The translations under genes and the position numbers were made by a program. A DNA stretch of 64,000 nt, taken from Ectobacillus polymachus. Its GTDB lineage: Bacteria > Bacillota > Bacilli > Bacillales > Bacillaceae_G. Shown here in pieces: positions 8,892-17,419 of this stretch. The DNA is taken from contig NZ_JBLREB010000001.1 in the NCBI RefSeq assembly GCF_048159605.1, forward strand, positions 620,001 through 684,000. Reading direction: 5' to 3'. The notes beneath the pieces are model-generated. The model had not been told where the DNA came from. It did no database searches and saw only the letters and a program-made list of their open reading frames with translations. The first letter of the stretch is position 1; each line of letters starts with the position of its first letter.

Positions 8892-10167
8892 CCGATTAAA
8901 AAACGGAGTGCAACTAGCTCCGGTTGTAAAAGAAGTAGAAGTAATGATTGCAGATGTACATCATCGTATTGAGGATGTGGAAGAGAGTAATCAATTTCGT
9001 GTATTAGAGAGCTTTCGTAAATATAAAATTAGTGATTCTCATTTCATTCCTTCGACCGGCTACGGCTATGATGATATAGGCCGAGATACGTTAGGAGAAG
9101 TATATGCAGACGTATTTGGAGGAGAGGCTGGCCTTGTAAGACCACAAATCATTTCTGGAACACACGCCATTTCAACGGCACTCTTTGCCATCCTTCGTCC
9201 AGGCGATGAACTGCTATATATAACAGGAAAACCTTATGATACCCTTGAAGAAATTGTGGGTATTCGTGGCAAGGGAATTGGATCATTAAAGGAATATCAG
9301 ATTGGCTATCGTTCGATTGACTTAACTAAAGAAGGCCGTGTTGATTTTCAAGCAGTCAAAGAGGCAATCGGACCACGAACGAAAATGATTGGCATTCAGC
9401 GTTCAAAGGGATATGCAACTCGTCCTTCTTACACCATTTCTGAAATAGCAGAAATGATACAGTTTGTGAAGCAAATCAAGCCTGATGTTGTCGTTTTTGT
9501 AGACAATTGTTATGGTGAGTTTGTTGAAGAGCAAGAACCATGCCATGTAGGAGCGGATTTGATGGCTGGATCCCTTATTAAAAATCCAGGTGGCGGTATT
9601 GCAAAAACAGGTGGCTATATTGTAGGAAAAAAAGAATATGTAGAGGCATGTGGCTATCGTTTAACTTCACCAGGTATTGGCGCGGAAGCAGGTGCGTCCC
9701 TCTATAGCTTGCAGGAAATGTATCAAGGATTTTTTCTTGCTCCTCACGTAGTAGCGCAAGCACTTAAAGGGGCGATTTTTACGGCTGCCTTATTAGAAAA
9801 GCTAGGAATGAATACATATCCTCTTTGGAATACGCCGCGTACCGATTTAATTCAATCGGTAGAATTTCAAGATCCAGACCGGATGATTGCATTTTGTCAG
9901 GCGATTCAATATGCCTCACCGATTAATTCACAATTTACACCAATGCCTAGTTATATGCCTGGTTATGAGGATGATGTAATTATGGCTGCTGGAACATTTA
10001 TTCAAGGAGCCAGCATTGAATTGTCCGCTGACGGTCCAATTCGCCCTCCTTATGTTGCCTACGTGCAAGGTGGATTGACATATAGTCATGTGAAAATTGC
10101 AATCTGCTCGGCAGTAGATGCATTGATTGAAAAACACTTACTAACATTAGAGAAAGTCGCTCAGTAA
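8884..10167 (+). CDS. ynbB: PLP-dependent methionine gamma-lyase family protein YnbB
   Basis: A 427-residue PLP enzyme of the family often annotated as aluminium resistance protein or Met gamma-lyase. The glycine-rich phosphate-binding region PQIISGTHAIS, the Asp segment VFVDNCYGEF and the lysine-bearing SLIKNPGGGIAKTGG are visible. The substrate is not established. It shares an operon with hflX and precedes glnRA. The start ATG 8884 overlaps the hflX end. Confidence 0.88.
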   Translation: MFNRLKNGVQLAPVVKEVEVMIADVHHRIEDVEESNQFRVLESFRKYKISDSHFIPSTGYGYDDIGRDTLGEVYADVFGGEAGLVRPQIISGTHAISTALFAILRPGDELLYITGKPYDTLEEIVGIRGKGIGSLKEYQIGYRSIDLTKEGRVDFQAVKEAIGPRTKMIGIQRSKGYATRPSYTISEIAEMIQFVKQIKPDVVVFVDNCYGEFVEEQEPCHVGADLMAGSLIKNPGGGIAKTGGYIVGKKEYVEACGYRLTSPGIGAEAGASLYSLQEMYQGFFLAPHVVAQALKGAIFTAALLEKLGMNTYPLWNTPRTDLIQSVEFQDPDRMIAFCQAIQYASPINSQFTPMPSYMPGYEDDVIMAAGTFIQGASIELSADGPIRPPYVAYVQGGLTYSHVKIAICSAVDALIEKHLLTLEKVAQ

Positions 10168-10252
10168 AACGTATGACTAGTGTCATAAATTACTTTGTTT
10201 TGTAAATGTTAAAAGAGGAAATAGGATCGTGTTCGACAGTAGGAAATATAAG

Positions 10253-10269
10253 TGTTATATAATCTAACA
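10253..10269 (+). promoter_or_regulatory. GlnR/TnrA operator
   Basis: TGTTATATAATCTAACA is a perfect TGTTA-N7-TAACA, the GlnR/TnrA consensus dyad. It lies just upstream of the glnRA -35 box, as glnRAo1 does in B. subtilis. GlnR with feedback-inhibited glutamine synthetase would repress here under nitrogen excess. A second site over the -35 is not clear. Confidence 0.9.
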
Positions 10270-10273
10270 TTTA

Positions 10274-10302
10274 TTGACATGACTTATGCCAAGTAATACA
10301 AT
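10274..10302 (+). promoter_or_regulatory. Sigma-A promoter of glnRA
   Basis: -35 TTGACA (10274-10279) and -10 TACAAT (10297-10302) are separated by 17 bases. It sits 5 bases after the GlnR dyad and 31 bases before the glnR start. Confidence 0.85.
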
Positions 10303-10333
10303 AGTATTATGTTAAGGTGAAGGAGGAACTGAC

Positions 10334-10726
10334 GTGAGCAACGATGATCGCCGCTCAACTCCGCTGTTTCCTATTGGAATCGTAATGAATTTAACGCAGC
10401 TTTCGGCACGACAAATTCGTTACTACGAAGAGCACGATTTAATTTCACCTACTCGTTCTGAAGGAAATCGCCGTTTTTATTCATTTAATGATGTCGATAA
10501 GCTTTTAGAGATAAAAGACTTATTAGATCAAGGTTTGAATCTAGCTGGAATCAAACAAGTATTAACAATGAAAGCAACAGGTGTCGCACACCAAGATGTG
10601 CCGCAACCTAAAAAGAAGCTAACTGATGCGCAATTGCGTAAGATGTTACGTGAAGAACTGTACCAAGTGGGCCGAAATAATCGAACATCCTTACGACAAG
10701 GAGACATGTCCCGATTTTTTCATTGA
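10334..10726 (+). CDS. glnR: Glutamine synthetase repressor GlnR
   Basis: A MerR-family repressor of nitrogen genes. The winged helix (about 16-85) contains LSARQIRYYEEHDLI and EGNRRFYSFNDVDKL. The short polar C-terminal tail is the part that senses glutamine synthetase in B. subtilis. 130 residues, ribosome binding site AGGAGG. It is cotranscribed with glnA 52 bases downstream. Confidence 0.97.
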   Translation: MSNDDRRSTPLFPIGIVMNLTQLSARQIRYYEEHDLISPTRSEGNRRFYSFNDVDKLLEIKDLLDQGLNLAGIKQVLTMKATGVAHQDVPQPKKKLTDAQLRKMLREELYQVGRNNRTSLRQGDMSRFFH

Positions 10727-10781
10727 ATAGGTGTTTCAAGATTTTTAATATAAGATGTAATGAATTAGGAGGAAGAGAATG

Positions 10782-12116
10782 ATGGCAAAGTATTCAAAAG
10801 ATGATATCTTTCACATGGCAAAGGAAGAAAATGTTAAATACATTCGTCTTCAATTTACAGATCTTCTAGGCATAATTAAAAATGTTGAAATTCCAGTAAG
10901 TCAATTGGAAAAAGCACTTTCTAACAAAATGATGTTCGATGGATCTTCCATCGAAGGATTCGTTCGTATTGAAGAATCTGATATGTATTTATATCCTGAT
11001 TTAAGCAGTTGGGTCATTTTCCCTTGGACATCAGAGAAAGGGAAAGTAGCACGTTTAATTTGTGATATCTACAATCCAGATGGAACTCCATTTGAAGGGG
11101 ACCCACGTAATAATCTACAACGTATTTTAAGAGAAATGGAAGAAATGGGATTTACAAGCTTCAATCTAGGACCTGAGCCTGAATTTTTCTTATTCAAGGT
11201 AGATGAAAAAGGAGAACCTACATTAGAGCTTAATGATAATGGCGGTTATTTTGATTTAGCACCTACGGATCTAGGCGAAAATTGTCGCCGTGATATCGTA
11301 CTTGAATTAGAAGAAATGGGATTTGAAATTGAAGCTTCTCACCACGAAGTTGCTCCAGGTCAACATGAAATTGACTTTAAATATGCAAATGCACTAAAAG
11401 CTTGTGACGACATTCAAACGTTTAAGCTTGTTGTAAAAACAATTGCACGTAAGCACGGCTTGCACGCTACTTTCATGCCAAAACCGTTATTCGGTGTTAA
11501 TGGATCTGGTATGCACTGTAACCTATCTCTATTCAAAGGTAGCGAAAACGCATTTTATGATGAAAAAGGCGATTTAAAGCTTAGTGAAGATGCTCACCAT
11601 TTCATCGCAGGTATACTAAAGCATGCACCGAACTTTACAGCTGTAACAAATCCTACAGTCAATTCATATAAGCGTCTTGTACCAGGCTATGAGGCACCTT
11701 GCTATGTAGCATGGTCTGCACGTAATCGTAGCCCGCTCATTCGTATTCCAGAATCTCGTGGATTGAGTACACGTGTGGAAGTACGAAGCGTCGATCCTGC
11801 AGCAAACCCATACTTAGCACTAGCTGTTCTTCTAGAGGCTGGGCTTGATGGTATTAAAAACAAACTTGCTGCTCCTGCACCAGTAGATCGCAACATTTAT
11901 GTTATGACAAAGGAAGAACGTGAACAAGCAGGCATTATCGATTTACCAGCAACACTTGCACAAGCACTTGACAGACTTCAATCTGATGAAGTCATCTGCA
12001 ATGCACTTGGTGACCACCTACTCGAACACTTCATTGAAGCGAAGGAAATCGAATGGGATATGTTCCGTACACAAGTTCACCAATGGGAACGCGATCAATA
12101 TATGAGTATGTATTAA
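10782..12116 (+). CDS. glnA: Glutamine synthetase type I
   Basis: Makes glutamine from glutamate, ammonia and ATP. 444 residues of the GSI-alpha type, with the Met-Phe-Asp-Gly-Ser latch MFDGSSIEGF, the NGSGMHCNLSLF and KRLVPGYEAPCYVAWSARNRS active-site segments (split here for length), and RIPESRG. ATG 10782 is preferred over ATG 10779 from the spacing to AGGAGG and the usual MAKY start; either is possible. Its last 17 codons and its terminator recur downstream in two decayed copies. Confidence 0.97.
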   Translation: MAKYSKDDIFHMAKEENVKYIRLQFTDLLGIIKNVEIPVSQLEKALSNKMMFDGSSIEGFVRIEESDMYLYPDLSSWVIFPWTSEKGKVARLICDIYNPDGTPFEGDPRNNLQRILREMEEMGFTSFNLGPEPEFFLFKVDEKGEPTLELNDNGGYFDLAPTDLGENCRRDIVLELEEMGFEIEASHHEVAPGQHEIDFKYANALKACDDIQTFKLVVKTIARKHGLHATFMPKPLFGVNGSGMHCNLSLFKGSENAFYDEKGDLKLSEDAHHFIAGILKHAPNFTAVTNPTVNSYKRLVPGYEAPCYVAWSARNRSPLIRIPESRGLSTRVEVRSVDPAANPYLALAVLLEAGLDGIKNKLAAPAPVDRNIYVMTKEEREQAGIIDLPATLAQALDRLQSDEVICNALGDHLLEHFIEAKEIEWDMFRTQVHQWERDQYMSMY

Positions 12117-12160
12117 GATAAGGGAAGCCCTGGCGCTGTAAGCGTCAGGGCTTTTTTTGT
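12061..12160 (+). repeat. glnA 3' tail and terminator, copy 1 (functional)
   Basis: Holds the last coding bases of glnA and the hairpin GCCCTGGCGC/AGCGTCAGGGC followed by seven T (terminator about 12125-12159). The segment from TGTTC to the hairpin recurs at 12778-12874 and 15550-15647. Confidence 0.9.
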
Positions 12161-12421
12161 TATCGGGTATTTTTGGTTTTATAACGTGGTGTCTTCTAAC
12201 TGCCCGATTTTTACCCGATAAATTTCCACAAAATTTTTATTCCAGTACAATTTTTATATACTCATCGTATTTATTAATCCGGTCTTTTTTACTGATATAT
12301 TAAATCCTCCAGAAAGTAAAATTTGTTAATATTATAAATTACTTGATTAATCTATGGAAAGTATAAATAACAAAGTTATTTGCAAAAAAATCAATTTTGT
12401 ATAGAAAGAGAGGTGAAAAGA

Positions 12422-12553
12422 ATGGAGGTTTTTTCGGATAAGCATCAAGAAGAGATTTATCAAATAATTGAAAACATGCTTAGTAAAGGTTGCACAGAAA
12501 AAGAAGTGTTAAGTAAGTTAGCTGAAATCATTAGTTATCTGGGTTTAGAGTAA
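12422..12553 (+). CDS. Hypothetical 43-residue protein
   Basis: MEVFSDKHQEEIYQIIENML... is a small acidic, probably helical peptide with the ribosome binding site AGAGAGGTG 8 bases before ATG. I recognise no family. It sits alone between glnA and the first decayed glnA tail copy, so it may have come with the rearrangement. Confidence 0.55.
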   Translation: MEVFSDKHQEEIYQIIENMLSKGCTEKEVLSKLAEIISYLGLE

Positions 12554-12740
12554 TGAAACCAATATCCGATTTAAGAATAGAAAAAGCCGAGATTGCTCCC
12601 GACTTATAACGACAATATATATTGTTAACAATATATGCTGACTTGTCTATTCACAAAAATTTATGTAACTTTATTTAAGAACCGTAATTTGGGCTTAACA
12701 ATACTTGTTATTTTAGTACAAAACCTTGAAAAGACAGTAT

Positions 12741-12874
12741 TTTCATATACACTTGATTCATTTTCTTTTGGCAGGGTATGTTCGTACACAAGTTCACCAA
12801 TGGGAACGCGATCAATATATGAGTATGTATTAAAATAAGAGAAGCCCTGGCGCATGCATGCGTCAGGGTTTTTA
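12741..12874 (+). repeat. Decayed glnA 3' tail, copy 2
   Basis: From TGTTC (12778) it matches the glnA end over about 90 bases, with one base deleted (TGTTC-GTACACAAG), two G-to-A changes and a changed loop. The hairpin CCCTGGCGC-ATGCAT-GCGTCAGGG with TTTTTA persists. Upstream, 12741-12777 is closely similar to 15506-15542 before copy 3 and only vaguely to glnA, so copies 2 and 3 share a longer unit. Confidence 0.85.
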
Positions 12875-12927
12875 TTGTAATCAGAAGATTGTAGGCTAGC
12901 GAAGTGAAACCCAATTGTTAGTGATAA

Positions 12928-13194
12928 CTAACAATTTTTGGATCCTGTAGTTCCTACAGAAACTGCATTGATTCTGTTAACTGCAATGTGTACTAGACCA
13001 GGGAAACCATTAAAGTTTGTAAGAATTACGTTACCATTTTGGAATCCTTGAAATACACCACTAGCAGGACGTTGATCATCGTATTGTAAAACAACACGAG
13101 TTCCTGGGGTTAGTCTTCTAAGAAATCTAATAATGTTATTACTTCTACGGCTTCTATGAGAAAAACATTCACTACCACTTGAAAATTCATTCAT
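12928..13194 (-). CDS. Arg/Ser-rich small protein, short paralogue
   Basis: 88 residues: a short Ser-rich head, one SHRSRRSNN basic block, then a 60-residue domain beginning IIRFLRRLTPGTRVVLQYDD and ending VNRINAVSVG. The alternating beta pattern resembles small Bacillus spore proteins of the DUF2642 type, but I cannot assign a family. Start ATG 13194 has GGGAGGTGAGG. It is strongly similar to the protein at 15686-16018, and both genes lie directly after a decayed glnA tail in the convergent orientation. Confidence 0.75.
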   Translation of the reverse strand: MNEFSSGSECFSHRSRRSNNIIRFLRRLTPGTRVVLQYDDQRPASGVFQGFQNGNVILTNFNGFPGLVHIAVNRINAVSVGTTGSKNC

Positions 13195-13514
13195 TATACC
13201 TCACCTCCCTTTATTCGTTAGTACATGCTATGCTTGTCCGAGAGAAAAGGTGTAGATATAAATCACATACATAAAAAATTTAATAATATATAAATAGATG
13301 TTTCCTTTAAAATGTACCCTATAGAGTAGACCTATACAAAAAGGTCCATCTATAGGGTAGAATTTTGTATAATCAACGGGAAAGGTGATGAGTAAAAATT
13401 TACAGAGTAAGAGATTAAGATTTCTTTTTATATTAATGATGTTGAATTCTCATATTTTATAGTATTTGAAAATCTATAAACTCAACAATAAAAAAGCATG
13501 CTTCAATGAAGAAT
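13195..13514. other. Gap with long hairpin, downstream of the permease gene
   Basis: No ORF. At 13315-13359 an imperfect inverted repeat (TACCCTATAGAGTAGACCT and AGGTCCATCTATAGGGTA around an 8-base loop) probably ends the minus-strand TetR/permease transcript. The rest is AT-rich leader of the 12928-13194 gene. Confidence 0.5.
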
Positions 13515-14720
13515 TTATTTAATTTTTAGCGTTTTAATTAGTACCCTGTTTGATTCGGTTTTAGTATTTTTTTGCAGAACAATTCTTCCTATTGCTGTAA
13601 AAATAGTGATAATTGAAATAAGAAGTAGAATATTCATATCATGTGATAGGTCTGTTCCTCCAAAAATTATTGTATAATATCCGTCAGATACATAAGTTGC
13701 TGGGAAATAGGAACCTATAACTTGATAAAAATCTGATAGCAAAGCTTTTGGAACAATGATTCCAGAAGTAACTAATTGTAATGAAAGTGAAATAATATTA
13801 AATACCATACCGGCAGGGCCAAATAAGATGAGAAACATATGTGTTACGCTTAAGAAAGAGAAGAACACAAGGGTTTGGAACATCCATGTTTCAAATACAT
13901 TTGTATTCAATTTAATATGAAACAAGTAAATAAATAATATGGTGACAAAAGCTAAAATAATAGATACCGCAATATGAATAAATTGTCTTGTTAAAAATAT
14001 AGACCATTTGCTGTGAATGGCTTTTAATTGCGTTGCGACACTGTTAAGATTTAAACTCATAATCATTGCACCAACCCATGATGAAAGAACGATCAATAAT
14101 GGAAGCATGGTTGCTGCAAAACCATCTGTATTGTTGGTTTTTTCGACAGATGAGTGAATAGAATCAATATTTAATGAGCTTAATACTTGTGTAATATTGG
14201 AAGATATCTTTTGAGCCAACTCTTCTGATGGTATCGCCGAGCTCAGTTCTTTAGGTAGATTGGAAAGAATAAATTGTTGTTGATAAGAATATACATTTTT
14301 ATTAATTGTTTGCGTAATATCCTTTGTTGCTCCAGCCATAATCTGTTTTGTCAAAGATGAATTTGCTTGATTGATGAAATACTTAATCTCTGTCTTGTTG
14401 TTTTCTTTCAATAAACTTGAGAAGTTCGCAGGAATTTGTATAACCATGTCTATCTTGCGTTTATCCATATCTTCTTTGGCTTGTACTACAGAACCGTAGC
14501 TGTTAACTGAAAACGGAAGATTTTCTTTTAAGTTTTTTTCAATAGTTGCCCCCATTTGCCCATCCTCATTCACTAAGCCAACTTTTAATTGGTCTATCCG
14601 ATCAGTAACACCATCGTATGCGGTCATCCACACACAGAAAAAAATGAATAAAAAAGCAAATGCTGTTGCAATTCCAATAAAGGTTTCACGATGTTTAAAG
14701 AAATTTTTTAAGGTTTTCAT
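13515..14720 (-). CDS. ABC-2 family membrane permease (YhgE/Pip-like)
   Basis: 401 residues. One N-terminal membrane segment (about 15-35) is followed by a large extracellular region of about 180 residues and about five membrane segments in the C-terminal half. This is the layout of ABC-2 type exporters that lack a fused ATPase. The start is ATG 14720 behind AAAGGA; an upstream in-frame ATG lies inside the binding site. It follows the TetR gene on the same strand, so it is probably the exporter controlled by that repressor. The substrate is unknown, possibly a toxic amphiphile. Confidence 0.8.
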   Translation of the reverse strand: MKTLKNFFKHRETFIGIATAFAFLFIFFCVWMTAYDGVTDRIDQLKVGLVNEDGQMGATIEKNLKENLPFSVNSYGSVVQAKEDMDKRKIDMVIQIPANFSSLLKENNKTEIKYFINQANSSLTKQIMAGATKDITQTINKNVYSYQQQFILSNLPKELSSAIPSEELAQKISSNITQVLSSLNIDSIHSSVEKTNNTDGFAATMLPLLIVLSSWVGAMIMSLNLNSVATQLKAIHSKWSIFLTRQFIHIAVSIILAFVTILFIYLFHIKLNTNVFETWMFQTLVFFSFLSVTHMFLILFGPAGMVFNIISLSLQLVTSGIIVPKALLSDFYQVIGSYFPATYVSDGYYTIIFGGTDLSHDMNILLLISIITIFTAIGRIVLQKNTKTESNRVLIKTLKIK

Positions 14721-14747
14721 ATATATGGTCCTTTCTCTCATTCACTA

Positions 14748-14763
14748 AAGTAAGTACTTACTT
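14748..14763. promoter_or_regulatory. Candidate TetR operator before the permease gene
   Basis: AAGTAAGTACTTACTT is a perfect 16-base palindrome between the TetR gene and the permease start. Its position and symmetry fit a TetR dimer site; regulation is inferred. Confidence 0.55.
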
Positions 14764-14776
14764 GCATATGTTGTGA

Positions 14777-14802
14777 AAAAAATTAGGGGGTAAGCCCCCT
14801 AG
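14777..14802 (-). terminator. Terminator or attenuator at the TetR gene end
   Basis: On the minus strand TAGGGGG-CTTA-CCCCCTA is followed by ATTTTTTT. It overlaps the TetR stop codon and precedes the permease, so it could reduce readthrough between the two genes. Confidence 0.65.
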
Positions 14803-15367
14803 AAAAAAGTTGGACACTGTTTTTTAAAAAAACCTCTTTTGAGTTTGAAAATACATGGTCACCAAAGCGAGAGTTAGAAAGAAAGTAACCGAAATTCACC
14901 CAGATAAAGTTCATGGCTTGAGCTTCTATATCAGTTTCAATGAGCTTACCTCTTTTACTCATTTCAGTAAAATACGAAACTAAACTCTCTTTTAATTGTT
15001 TAGGAATTAACGCAATCGTCTCGTTGAGCTCTGGAAACATACCGGCTTCACGGAAACTAATCAAGATTAAGTCTTTTATTTTTTCAATATATGTATGATA
15101 TCCCTTTGCAATCAACAACAAGTCATGTTCAAGTTCCCAAGTCATTTCTTCATCTGTTAATTTGTCTAGTTTAATATTGCGTGATAAAGATTCAACAGCC
15201 TTTTCCATAACTTTCTTTTTACTTCCGAAATTTCTAAAGATTGTTACTTCATTAACACCCGCTAGTTCCGAAATGGAGCGAGTTGTCGTACCTTTATATC
15301 CATAAGTACGGAATAATTCTAAAAAAGCTTCGATAATACGTTCTGATGTGTTATTCATTTCATTCAT
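14783..15367 (-). CDS. TetR family transcriptional regulator
   Basis: 194 residues. The N-terminal helix-turn-helix (about 9-55) contains ERIIEAFLELFRTYGYKG and ISELAGVNEVTIFRNFGSK, followed by an all-helical ligand-binding domain. It precedes the permease gene by about 60 bases on the same strand. The stop overlaps a GC-rich hairpin. The probable role is repressing itself and the permease until a ligand binds. Confidence 0.9.
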   Translation of the reverse strand: MNEMNNTSERIIEAFLELFRTYGYKGTTTRSISELAGVNEVTIFRNFGSKKKVMEKAVESLSRNIKLDKLTDEEMTWELEHDLLLIAKGYHTYIEKIKDLILISFREAGMFPELNETIALIPKQLKESLVSYFTEMSKRGKLIETDIEAQAMNFIWVNFGYFLSNSRFGDHVFSNSKEVFLKNSVQLFSRGLTP

Positions 15368-15411
15368 AGTTTATCCAACCTTCAGCCAGTCTGTATACAC
15401 TTTTAGTTTTG

Positions 15412-15433
15412 AATGCAAGTCCTTGCTTGCATT
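15412..15433. promoter_or_regulatory. Candidate TetR operator before the TetR gene
   Basis: AATGCAAG-TCCTTG-CTTGCATT is a perfect 8-base inverted repeat upstream of the TetR start (45 bases before it). It shares CAAGT/ACTTG with the palindrome at 14748. Confidence 0.5.
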
Positions 15434-15505
15434 TTTATGGTAATTTATAGATATCGAAAAGTCAATTGTTTTCTAAGGAAAAGATTGGAATAGAAGGAAT
15501 TAGCA

Positions 15506-15647
15506 TTTCATATACATTTGATTCATCTTCATGTCGTAGGGTTTATACCATTACACCAGTTCACCAATGGGAGCGTGATCAATATATGAGTATGTAATTA
15601 AGAAGATAAAGGAAGCCCTGACGCGGTATGCGTCAGGGCTTTTTTGT
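15506..15647 (+). repeat. Decayed glnA 3' tail, copy 3
   Basis: 15560-15647 matches the glnA end from TTCACCAATGGGA onward with scattered changes (GAGCGTGATC for GAACGCGATC, an extra A in TGTAATTAAG) and keeps the hairpin CCCTGACGC-GGTAT-GCGTCAGGG with T run. 15506-15542 matches the sequence upstream of copy 2. It is more diverged from glnA than copy 2 is. Confidence 0.8.
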
Positions 15648-15685
15648 ATTACGAATACTACCAGATAGACGGTGGCTTTGATTAA

Positions 15686-16018
15686 CTAGTTGTCGCAGTG
15701 GCTTCCTTTACCTGAAGTTCCTACAGAAACAGCATTAATTCTGTTGATGGAAATGTGAACCAAACCCGGAAAACCATTGAAATTTGTAAGAATGACGTTA
15801 CCATTTTGGAATCCTTGAAATACGCCACTTGCAGGTGGCTGATCGTCGTATTGTAGAACTACACGAGTTCCTGGGCTTAGTGTTCTAAGAAATCTAATAA
15901 TGTTATTACTTCTACGGCTTCTGCGACTTCTTTTCATACTTCTACGGGTTCTACGACTTCTTTTATTACTTCTACGGCCAGAAAAGCATCCACCACAATT
16001 TGAAAATCCCCAACTCAT
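15686..16018 (-). CDS. Arg/Ser-rich small protein, long paralogue
   Basis: 110 residues: MSWGFSNCGGCFSG, then an Arg/Ser block of two and a half 10-residue units (KRSRRTRRSM, KRSRRSRRSN) encoded by exact 30-base periodic DNA (15907, 15937, 15967), then the same IIRFLRTLSPGTRVVLQYDD domain as the paralogue at 12928-13194. The unit number accounts for most of the length difference between the two. The basic block could bind nucleic acid or acidic spore components, which is inference. RBS GGGGGTGAAAG. Confidence 0.75.
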   Translation of the reverse strand: MSWGFSNCGGCFSGRRSNKRSRRTRRSMKRSRRSRRSNNIIRFLRTLSPGTRVVLQYDDQPPASGVFQGFQNGNVILTNFNGFPGLVHISINRINAVSVGTSGKGSHCDN

Positions 16019-16393
16019 ACTCTTTCACCCCCTTAACTTTGCTACATTCTATGCTTGTTTGATGGATAAGGTATAGATGAAAATCACAAGTATGAACAAA
16101 GAAGTAATAAAATATTTTAAACTCGTATTCCTGTCTAGAGTAATTCATAAATATCTCCGAGTATTAACACTCATCCATATTCTAATCTACATAACTATCT
16201 AAAAACCTATAAGATAATTCTCGCATATTTGGCAAAATGCGAGGTATTTCTAGCGCAAATGTACAAGCAGGGTTGGAAAAACTTCATAAAGATAGAGTAG
16301 AAGAAATATCTACAAACAGTAAAAAGTAACTAGCTTTACTACCGTATGTAGAGTTCCTTCATGAAAAATGAAATCCATAAGGAGGCGAAAACA
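16019..16393. other. Gap before the endolysin gene
   Basis: No convincing gene. A 30-codon frame from ATG 16242 (MRGISSANVQAGLEKLHKDR..., ending at TAA 16329) reads like coding sequence but has no ribosome binding site, so it may be the relic of a longer gene. Confidence 0.35.
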
Positions 16394-17419
16394 ATGCAGA
16401 CCTTAACTGGTAATGAAATTAAGATGATTGATGTAAGTCATTATGACGGATCAGTTGATTGGCAAAAGGTTGCAGCTACAGGTATTAAAGCTGCATATAT
16501 AAAAGTAACAGAAGGAACCGACATAGTAGACAATACTTTCGATGGACATGTACACTGGGCAACTACATTTGGTATAGCTTGCGGTGCCTATCACTTTGCA
16601 CATCCAGAGCTTAACCAAAATCCAATTGTTGAAGCAGACCATTTCTTAAATACTATTAATGGGCATTCTTTCACTTTAATGCCAGTATTAGATTATGAAT
16701 CTCCTGCAAAACAATATCCATTATCACCTAAATATATGAGTGAATGGGCCCGAAGCTTTGTTAATTATGTTCAGCAAAAAACAGGACAAACTGTGATGAT
16801 CTATACGGGAAAATGGTTTATTGATATGTATGGTATATACGGACTTGACAACCAACCGCTATGGGCTTCGCGTTATGCTACTATACCGCCTGCTGATTTT
16901 GGAGGTTGGAAGCAATGGACAGCATGGCAATATACTGATTCAGAGTATGTAAACGGAGTTGGTAATTGTGATGTAAGTTATGCAATTTCACTCGAAGCAT
17001 TACGTGGTGGGAACCAGCAACAGCAAGAGCAGCCGGTTAGCTTTGGCGCATTAGGCGTGGTAACTGTAACAGCCAATTTGCTTAACTTACGGAAAGGACC
17101 GTCAACAAGCTATGATATTATCCGTACTCTTGGAAAAGGTGAAACATATCTTTGGTATGGTGAAAAAGATGGATTCGGAAATCTAGGCGGAGGCTGGGCA
17201 AGTATGAGTTATTTATCGTACAAGCCTGGAACAGCTGTCGTAACAGCCGACGCATTAAATGTCAGAATCGGTCCTGGAACAGGATACAATATTAGTGATG
17301 TTGTTCATAAAGGTGATACTCTTCCGGTTTGGGGAACATCAGGAAACTGGGTAAATGTTGGGGATGTAAATGGGCATCAACGCTGGGTACATGGGCAATA
17401 TGTAACCATTACACCATAA
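16394..17419 (+). CDS. GH25 lysozyme (endolysin) with two SH3b domains
   Basis: 341 residues. The GH25 muramidase domain (about 1-205) shows MIDVSHYDGSVDW, the VTEG strand, VLDYES (catalytic acid region) and the C-terminal YTDS segment. A Gln-rich linker and two bacterial SH3 domains (about 225-285 and 290-341) follow, each with an LNLRKGPS/LNVRIGPG motif. There is no signal peptide, as expected for a phage-type or lysis-released enzyme. Start ATG 16394 has AAGGAGG; the upstream ATG 16361 lacks one. No holin is next to it, so it may be a prophage relic or a resident autolysin. Confidence 0.88.
   Translation: MQTLTGNEIKMIDVSHYDGSVDWQKVAATGIKAAYIKVTEGTDIVDNTFDGHVHWATTFGIACGAYHFAHPELNQNPIVEADHFLNTINGHSFTLMPVLDYESPAKQYPLSPKYMSEWARSFVNYVQQKTGQTVMIYTGKWFIDMYGIYGLDNQPLWASRYATIPPADFGGWKQWTAWQYTDSEYVNGVGNCDVSYAISLEALRGGNQQQQEQPVSFGALGVVTVTANLLNLRKGPSTSYDIIRTLGKGETYLWYGEKDGFGNLGGGWASMSYLSYKPGTAVVTADALNVRIGPGTGYNISDVVHKGDTLPVWGTSGNWVNVGDVNGHQRWVHGQYVTITP

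Noticed and set aside
16242..16331. 30-codon frame MRGISSANVQAG...
   Set aside because: No ribosome binding site; could be the end of a lost gene, not annotated as CDS.
16394..17419. Prophage indicated by the endolysin
   Set aside because: No holin, structural, replication or integrase genes nearby; a single lysozyme gene is not enough.
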